Below are positions 37,301 through 46,300 of a stretch of 64,000 bases of DNA, in pieces. Each line of letters begins with the position of its first letter. Position 1 is the stretch's first letter. Source of the stretch: Acanthaster planci. Taxonomy: Eukaryota > Echinodermata > Asteroidea > Valvatida > Acanthasteridae. Location: positions 1,578,753 through 1,642,752 of the forward strand of contig NW_019091440.1 of NCBI RefSeq assembly GCF_001949145.1, written 5' to 3'. The position numbers and the translations under genes were made by a program. Under the pieces are notes generated by a model. It was not told the DNA's origin, did no database searches, and was given only the letters and a program-made list of their open reading frames with translations.

Positions 37301-40300
37301 AGCAGATACGAGACCTGACCATTTTCGTTTTTAAACTTAAAACTGACTAAGCAAATTTTGAAAGAGAAAAACTCTAGTTGAAGAGGTTAAATAAAGTGAG
37401 TCTTTAAGACTTACGCATGTTGCAGGGCGTGGTTGCAACATTCCTTAACTTCCAACACCCTCTTGTGAAACCCCTTGATGGTGTCAAAGAACACCTCAAT
37501 GTATTTGTGGAACATGAGGACTTCGTCGCGGAAAAGCGTGATGCAGAATCCGCCTTGCAGGGCCGGCCTCCAGAGGGCGTGAGCGCGCTCGTTGCTCTGA
37601 AGGAGAGTCGGACAAACCAGGAACCCAACTGGTGGAGAAAAGAACAAATTTTCTCAATTTTTTACCATTCAGCATTTTAAAAATAAAGGCAGAAGAGATC
37701 CACTCGAAAAAAAAAAGACCGATGGAAGAAAACAACAAGATTGGCAGGTTTAAAAATGTTCCAGTCAGTGTTGGAGTCAAGTACATCGTAGGGGCTATCC
37801 TGAAATCCTTCATAAGTCCTTCCACAAGACCAGTCGTAGGTAATAGGGTGGACGATAAAGAAATGCTTAAGCCACAGTCCATTTGAATAGCCTGCGGCTT
37901 CGCTTAAGTCTGGATGACTTGTGATGGATTCGCAGGGACTTGTGGGACTATGGCACTGGCTCTAGTTTCTTGTAATAAAAGTCAGATTTGATGTTTCTGA
38001 AAATATGAACCAATATTTTTGTAAAACTCACGGATGATCCATCGTTCCATGGTATCAAGGGACAGGTATTCGCAGCGCATCTGAAGAAACAAATACAAAA
38101 TGAAAACCCATTTACAAGGTCTCATCTGAGAGCAGACCAAAAATCCTCGTGGAATTTGAAAATAATCGTCAGGCAACCAGAACGGAAGATTTCAATGTCA
38201 ACCATGTCCATGTTGAAAACTCCCAGAAATACCTCTGTGCATTTTGAGAAAATCTTTGAAACAAAGGGAAAAACAAGAACATGGCTTCAACAACTAAAAC
38301 CAGTCAAAAATTCTGGCTTTTCGAATTCATACTGGAACGACAAAATTATCTAAATGCATAACAGGAAATGTTCATTGTTCTCCTAAAATCCTTACATCAA
38401 GCCTATTGACCATTAAGATGGCAATTTTCATTGAGACTTTTCAAGTGAGACTTTCTCGGCTAGTCTCTCACTCCAGTCGCGGCATCATTGACTTACGGTC
38501 TCGCTCTGTGCTGGGTTCAAGAGCAGAGCTGGTTTGGAGACTAGGCTGAGCATCTCCTGGGATCGCATCTCGCCTGCCATCATGTTGCGCCTCGGGTAGA
38601 GATGGAGCAGAGAGAACAGGGCCGAGGCAACACACTGAGAACAACGAGAAAGCAGAAATATTGTCAATGGTTCATCTTCATGTCGACGGCTGCATCAGAA
38701 TGTGTCGTCTGGAACAAAGTCTAGATCTCTGTCCATTGGAATTAGCAGGTACCTAAGGACGATAGATCTACTTGTGAGTCAAGGAGCCAGTAAAGTGTCC
38801 ATATAAGACTGGACACTTGACCTCGTATCATGAGTGCCTATAAGACAAAGACTAAGGAGCAGACTTTTTATATCGTGCATGTGAAGACAGAGACTTAAGA
38901 CCTGACCTCACATCCACTTGAGTATGAGGACACAAACTGAAGACCTGTCCTCATATGCTAGCATGTGAGGACAAACAACACTCTCCATGCTCCTGGCAAT
39001 GAATTGGTTGACACAGCTCAGCTCTCATGTAAAATTTAACGTCCAGGCAGACGTATTGCCTATTCCATGATGGAAAGTTAAAATAGACTCTGCATCAGAG
39101 GTCAATGATGTGCTGGCTGTTTTTCGACTTAATCTATGCAAGTTATTGAGGGATGTACACCGACTAGGAGCTTCTACACAAAAGCATGGGAACAAAATGG
39201 TGAATTTTTAATGTTCTGGGCAAATTTTCATTTGGCATAATCATTTCTCACCTTTTCCAAGGGAACAAACTGCTGGGTCAGTTTCTTGACGGGGCTGTCA
39301 AACTCGACGATGAGTGTGCCCAGACGGGCAAACGAGGGCTCACTACGAAAAAAATATGAGAACATTCATATCGCACTGACAAACAAGTCCAGATGGCAAG
39401 ACAAAAAAACATTTCACTGGTAAGTTACACATCAAGGACAGTAGTTTCACAGCTTCAGGACGATCTTTCACCGTATCATATCAACAGATCGAAGGGAAAT
39501 TTAAATCCATCTTCAAAACGCAGGCCCTTCCCCCTAAAAAACAAGCACTTTTCATGCCTACATTTTATGTGAAATCCTTCATACTGCCGGTTGCCATTCA
39601 CACTGCCTCAATATGAAGAGAGGAATTGGCGGAGGATTTTGAANNNNNNNNNNNNNNNNNNNNNNNNNNNNNNNNNNNNNNNNNNNNNNNNNNNNNNNNN
39701 NNNNNNNNNNNNNNNNNNNNNNNNNNNNNNNNNNNNNNNNNNNNNNNNNNNNNNNNNNNNNNNNNNNNNNNNNNNNNNNNNNNNNNNNNNNNNNNNNNNN
39801 NNNNNNNNNNNNNNNNNNNNNNNNNNNNNNNNNNNNNNNNNNNNNNNNNNNNNNNNNNNNNNNNNNNNNNNNNNNNNNNNNNNNNNNNNNNNNNNNNNNN
39901 NNNNNNNNNNNNNNNNNNNNNNNNNNNNNNNNNNNNNNNNNNNNNNNNNNNNNNNNNNNNNNNNNNNNNNNNNNNNNNNNNNNNNNNNNNNNNNNNNNNN
40001 NNNNNNNNNNNNNNNNNNNNNNNNNNNNNNNNNNNNNNNNNNNNNNNNNNNNNNNNNNNNNNNNNNNNNNNNNNNNNGAATTGACGGTGTATCCTAGCCA
40101 AAAGGACCTTGCCAGTTTGGGTTAATAGGGCTCTGTTTACGACCCACATGTGCAACACTTTTTGCAACTTCTTTATACGTTTTCAAAGATATCAGACAGT
40201 CCATGTTATTAACAATAATAGTCATTCCATTAGTTGAAACATTTAAAAAATTAACATGCCAAATGTATGTTCTAGGAAGTCACAAATGTTTTCAAGATGT

Positions 40301-43300
40301 TGGAAATAAATGCAAGGTTTACAAAAACCATTCAACACAGCGGATTTGGAGATCTAGCCGCACAAATTAGACAGAGCCCAAATGTTGTGACTTTGGCAAG
40401 AAGTAGCAAGTTTCCCTTTGGGAACCCACTAGATTGTGGCTGGATTGGTTTCCAATAGACACATGTGTTACAGTGAGCCGTAGCCAAGACGTAAGTTACC
40501 TTTTTCCATAAGCCAGTTCATAAGCCTGGTTGTAGAGCCCCAACATGGCTTTCCTGTCTTCGACTCTGGCCAGCAACATCATGATAGAAATGTAGGTCAC
40601 CACTAACTCCAAGTAGTTCTTGGTCATGTCAAAGTTCGCCGTCTGTACACCAAAGAAAATATAAAACACCAACGTAGCGGCGATGGCACACATCCATCTT
40701 CATGAAAAAGCATTCCTGCACTACTAAACCTTGACTTCTGGATTGACCCGACCAACCATCCAAATCCTCTGGTTTTGGAAGATTTTGGAGGATTGAGGAA
40801 GAATGGTAAAACTGCATCAATGGTTGTCAAGGATGCATTGTTTCAAGGTTTCAGCCACGCATAAATTCATGCCTGCATGATATGTGAAATCCTCCATACT
40901 GCTCAAGGATACCCTTTGCACCATACCAACATGACACAAACTGTCCGGGGATTTTGAAGGACTGAGGGCAGTGGCCACCCCTAAAAGGAGTGTACAGTGT
41001 AGTCAAGAAATAGTGGAGGATTTTGGAGGATTGGGGATGAATACAATTTTTTTTTGCCATGGATAATTGGAGGATTTTCATGGATTGAGGAGGGTGCCTT
41101 GAAAAAAGGCCATATGAAGCAAGATATGAGACGGACAGAACCCCCCTGCTTTCTGTTGGTCATTGTTTCACTGGAGTATGGGGAACTCTTTTCAAACATC
41201 TAGGGGGAAGTGTTTATAGGTAACAATAGTCCAGAGTGTGTATGGCGATTGGACATGTTGGGGGGGTATCCCTCGGGTTCATATCTTGCTGGATATAAAA
41301 AAGGCCTAGGGGGTTAGGGTTTCCCGGTAAATGACAGACTAATTTTGATGACAGGCTAATTGGCTAGGTCTGATCGGCATTAATACAATACTTACAACGT
41401 CGAAATGAACATGACAGCTGGATAGCACCGTAAGCAGCTCGGTCACATGATCCTGTCAGAAAAATATGGTTGAAAAAAATTGGAAAGATGAACTCGAGAG
41501 ACACAAATAAGTGGTCAGCAAGGTTTCTGCCAGGAGTGGATAAAATGCTTATATGTACTGGAATCTGTTTGGCTTTTGTACACAGTGCTAAAAAGGAGCA
41601 AAATCCTGAATGATTTCACCTCTAAAAATCCACAAATTTATACCAAAATTCTAAAATCTGAACAAATCTTGAGAAACCACAAGTGTGCACAATTGTGCAC
41701 AATGGCCACTGCATGCATTTGAAATTTTAATGCCTTAAATTAACCGTAACCCCCTCAGCATTTTTCTGGCAGGCTGACTCAACCTGTCAAGTTTCCAACA
41801 CCCTGTCGCGGCTGGGTAAGGTGTTCCAACTGTCCACTTGCTGTACACAGCCCAACAAACTCCAACAGGCAGTAAACTGTTTGGGGTTTGGGCTGAGTGG
41901 GGATACTTGGTCATTATACCATACACACATGTAGTATAAGGAATGAGAACACTACGTATCCAGTAACAGCAGGGCTATACAAAATTGTACTTGTTTTTTG
42001 GGGGCCAAGATTTCTTTGTTTTATCTTTGACTATTCTTAAAAAAGCAAGGTCACCAAACTAGAGTAAGGCCGTTTTCCAATACTCAACTTCGTCTCCGTC
42101 TCAGGCTTCGTTCCCAAAACCAATCCCTGGTTGTGGGCCTTAACTGTTTAAATTACATTGGATTACTGTAATTTTGGGCTTTCTTGCATCTTATTTGATG
42201 TACTGTGGTACTATTAGACTAATTACTAGGCTTACAGCTTCAGAGTCAGCTAGTTAAAAAACAGTTGAAGCCTGAGACAGAGCTGAAGTTGAGTATTGGA
42301 AAATGGCCTAAGTTATTCTACTCCTTAAGTACAGGTACATGACCAAACGATGTCCATTGTTTACAAGCACATTCCAGAAGCATTATTCATCAACCACCCA
42401 GCAGCAAGTACTGGGCATAACCAACCATCCCCACTCAGTCAAAACCCAACACTGCTACTGCATCGGTACAGTATTCATCCTGTCATAACCCAACACTTTG
42501 TGTAGTAAGTTTGATATGCACACAGAACTCTACTCCTCAAATTTCAACAACCTCTGGTGTTGTTAATTGATGGGATGGGGAACGTTAGGGTTAAGCAAAT
42601 TCCAGAAATAAAATCTCTCTTTAGAATACCACTGACAGCACGCATGCACCCTTAACTGAAAATGACGTTGTGAAAGTCAATGTTTGCATCAGCGCTAAAA
42701 TAACTTCCCTCTGGAAATGGCAGAGAAAATAATCCAGCTGTTTATCTTATATAAATGTTACAGGTTTAACTTTCAGCCTCACAGCTGTAACTTGAGGACG
42801 CCGGGTTTCATGTGGAGATTTTCAAGAGCTGGGGAGCTGTTATAATTGGAATATGACAAGGAAATGTTGCCATGAATGTTATAAAAGGAAAGCACTGTAA
42901 CATGTAAGGCAAAGTGTAAAACATAAAATAGTTTCTCGCCTCAACCTATTTCCTTCTTCCCCAACCATACATTTTCCCCTTCAAGCTTTCCTTTTTTGAT
43001 AAACATATTTTAAAGTACATGAGCACATGTGATAGCTATAAATGGAAGTTTAAAACTTGCTTGAACGAGTGAAAAATACTTTGGATAAAAATTAAAACGT
43101 CAGCTAGAAACTTATGCAAGTTTAAAACCTGTTAGACAGGGTAAATGCACTTTAATTTCAGAAACAGTAAAGAAAAAAGAGAAAACCAATAACTTTGGAA
43201 AAAAAACCACTGAGGGAAAAGAGAAACCACTGGCCATCTCTTCCATTTACAGAAAATGGATGAGGAATGAGAAACTATTTAGTTTTTTTACTTGGCCCAA

Positions 43301-46300
43301 CTTGTTCACAATGGCCAACCAGGAAATGCCTACAGTTTTCTAATCTTGTCATTCTTGACTGGATTATTGAACACTCGGAAATCATGCATTCATTCTGAAA
43401 TTCAGATTGATAGACGTGGGCGGGAGAAGGGGCTGACGCGGAGCACGATCTTGACACAGGGGTGCTAAAATCATGCTTGAAAGTTGGCAGGGGTGAGACA
43501 CCAACAAAACGTCTGCCACAAGGGTTGTGACAATGATGACAAAATAAACTGTAAAAACCGAGGGTTCTTCATAGCTAAAGGTATATGTATACACGCTACA
43601 TAGCTAACTGTACGTGTACCTGTAACACGGCACGGGTACTCTGCCAAATGGAAGTCACTAAACCTCTCCAGAGGTGGAAATGTTTAGATCCAAAATCCGG
43701 ATACGCAGAAAAATCTTGAGAAATCTTGTGGCAAACATTTTCCAACCAATTACATGCACACATGTACATTAATTGTCCCCTCAACCGAGGACATGCAAAG
43801 ATAAATGCGAACGACATTGCCAACATGGTCTGAGCGTGACAAGTCACATGACTTTGATATACAGCCATTCACTGCAATTCTTTGCCAACTTGTAATTTCC
43901 CCCTCCATCTCCGAAGAAATTCTGTCCAATTGGGAAAAGAAATCGCTTACATGTACATGTACTTTGTTACATTTTGATGACTTTGATATTACACAGCCCA
44001 ACCACCAGTGACCACTGTGAATGTGTATATTAAGGGCTCAAAATCCAACTTCTGATATTGTGAGCTAACCTTTTTTGCTTAAAATTCTAGGTTTATAAAA
44101 AAAAAAGGTGATGTCGTTGTATGGTTCCAATATGTTACAATTTTAAAACAAGTGAGTCTGAAATCAGACTACATATATATCCAGTGGGGCGTGTCCTTGA
44201 TGCACACTTGAAGACCATACAGTGTACATGCCTATTCAACTGTGAGGCAGCCCACCTCACTGAATTTAGTGACCAGCTTTTCTGTTGAATTTTACTACGT
44301 GCTTCTCACACTTAAAATAGACAAAGATGGAATAAAACAGCAAAATACATGTAGATATTTTGGAACAGGTCAGTTTGAAATCATTCAGAATGGTAAAAGG
44401 GGCACATTATACAAGACCGATTTATTTCAGAGGGGAAATTTGGAGTATGTAAATGTACTTTTCGACAATACAGAATTTATTTCTGGCCTTTTTGACAACC
44501 ACGCTTTTGTTTTGGGCACTAGAATTTGGGCAAGATTTGTTTGCCCACCTCACAAATACATCAGTAGCCCAGGATAAACCTTGATCCCAAACTAGGAACA
44601 TCTAAAAAAAAAGAAAACTTTTCTTGTCGCTGTTCAAAGTGGATTGGAGGACGACTTACATTTTTAACTTTGACGACGGACAATGAAAATGCTATTATGA
44701 TTGCGGCAATATTTTGGATTGTTTAAAAATTCAATTCTCACCGTATATTCGTGGATGTCTCTGAACGTTGTGTAATACACGCTCAGCACCTTCAGGATTT
44801 CAGTCTTCCGTTGATCTATCGGTGCCAACTGACCCTGCAAAGAAAAATAAAAAGAAACAACTGAACAATAAGGACGCAAAGCTATCACGAAGCCATCTTA
44901 CTTCAGAAGGAAGTAACTCTCCTCAAGGAAGTAAGCAGTGTATAGTTATGGTGATTTAAATCGCATCTTTGTACATTTTTCACACACAATACAACTTGAT
45001 AGCTGACTTGTTAACAGCTATATAGCAATATATAAGCTAGTTTCTAAAATTTCTAATAGATTCTAAAGTCTGATTTAAAATAAAATTAACTTCTCATCAT
45101 AGAATGCTTACTACTTCTTTGACCTCCACTGGCCTCTTTTTTACAAATTCCTTTTGGGGTTTTTGTTTCTTTGTTGGGGGTGCTTCAATGTGTATTCACT
45201 AAATTTTAAACAACACCTGAAGCTGTTTTATTCAAACCAGTTACTATAGATATTTTGACAACTTCTGGGGACACAAACGTGCTGGCAAAAAGAGGCGAGA
45301 AACTCCATCTGTCATTTTATGAAAGTCAGTCATCTGTCATTTTATGAAAGTCAGTCATCTTGAAAAAAAAAATATATATAGGGCCTTCATTTTGCTCAAA
45401 ACCTTGGCAATTTTAGGAAAATAGATCATTAACAAAACCACAAACAACCCTCTGGGAAGAGGTGTACATGTACACTGAAGGTGTACAGGTGTAGGGCTTT
45501 CTTTATTTTATTTCTTGAAAACCTCACATGAGAAACTACAATACATGTAGCCTCTCTTCAATACATTTTTTTGCAAAATAACTCCAGGTTTGCCTTTTGA
45601 TTTTTTTCTTCCAAGTAGGCCAAAACTAAGTTATTGAAGTGAGTGCCAGCCATCCTCACCTGTACGTTCTTCTCTGTGTGGGGAAACTTCTTGACAATGT
45701 TCTTGAGGCACGGCTCCAGAGCTTTCTCCGACAGGAAAGCTGGACGCGATCTCGGATCTTGACATGCCTGGTGAAAAAAAAACAGTACCGGTAGAAACAT
45801 TTCAGTCATTTCAATTAGACCCAAACTGGAATGCTGGAAAAGGGTCAAGGTCTCATTTTGTGGGAACAAAACCTGAACTTCTCAAAGTCCTGTGCTATCA
45901 AGCAAGGGCTGAAGTTTGTATATGCTGGATTGATCTGGGCTATGTTCGCCCAGATGCCTTCTTCCAGATGTCACAACCAATGATGATATAAAGGGCGTTT
46001 CATATTTAAGGGGAATGAGAAAGCTAAGTCATGATACTAGGGACAAGCATAAATGTCAGGGTGCTGTTTATTTGGAAACTCATTTCCTTAATAGGAAATT
46101 GTGATTAAAATTTGTCTTTTTCAGCATGCTGTAGCTCCTCTATTTAATTTCCAATTTCAAAATTTTTTGAAATTTCAAGTAAAGCCAGCACAAAATAAAA
46201 CTCAAATAAGAAGAAAGATTTTTTCAACAAAAATTGTGAATGTTGAGCTTTTCAGTTAAAATCCTGACTCATTTGTGTGTACAAAATAACCACAGTTTGC

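Noticed and set aside
39591-40167. Open frames of 150-190 codons
   Set aside because: They consist of unresolved bases within NCKAP1 intron 5.
44242-44577. 111-codon plus-strand open frame
   Set aside because: Lies antisense in NCKAP1 intron 3 and shows no recognisable domain.
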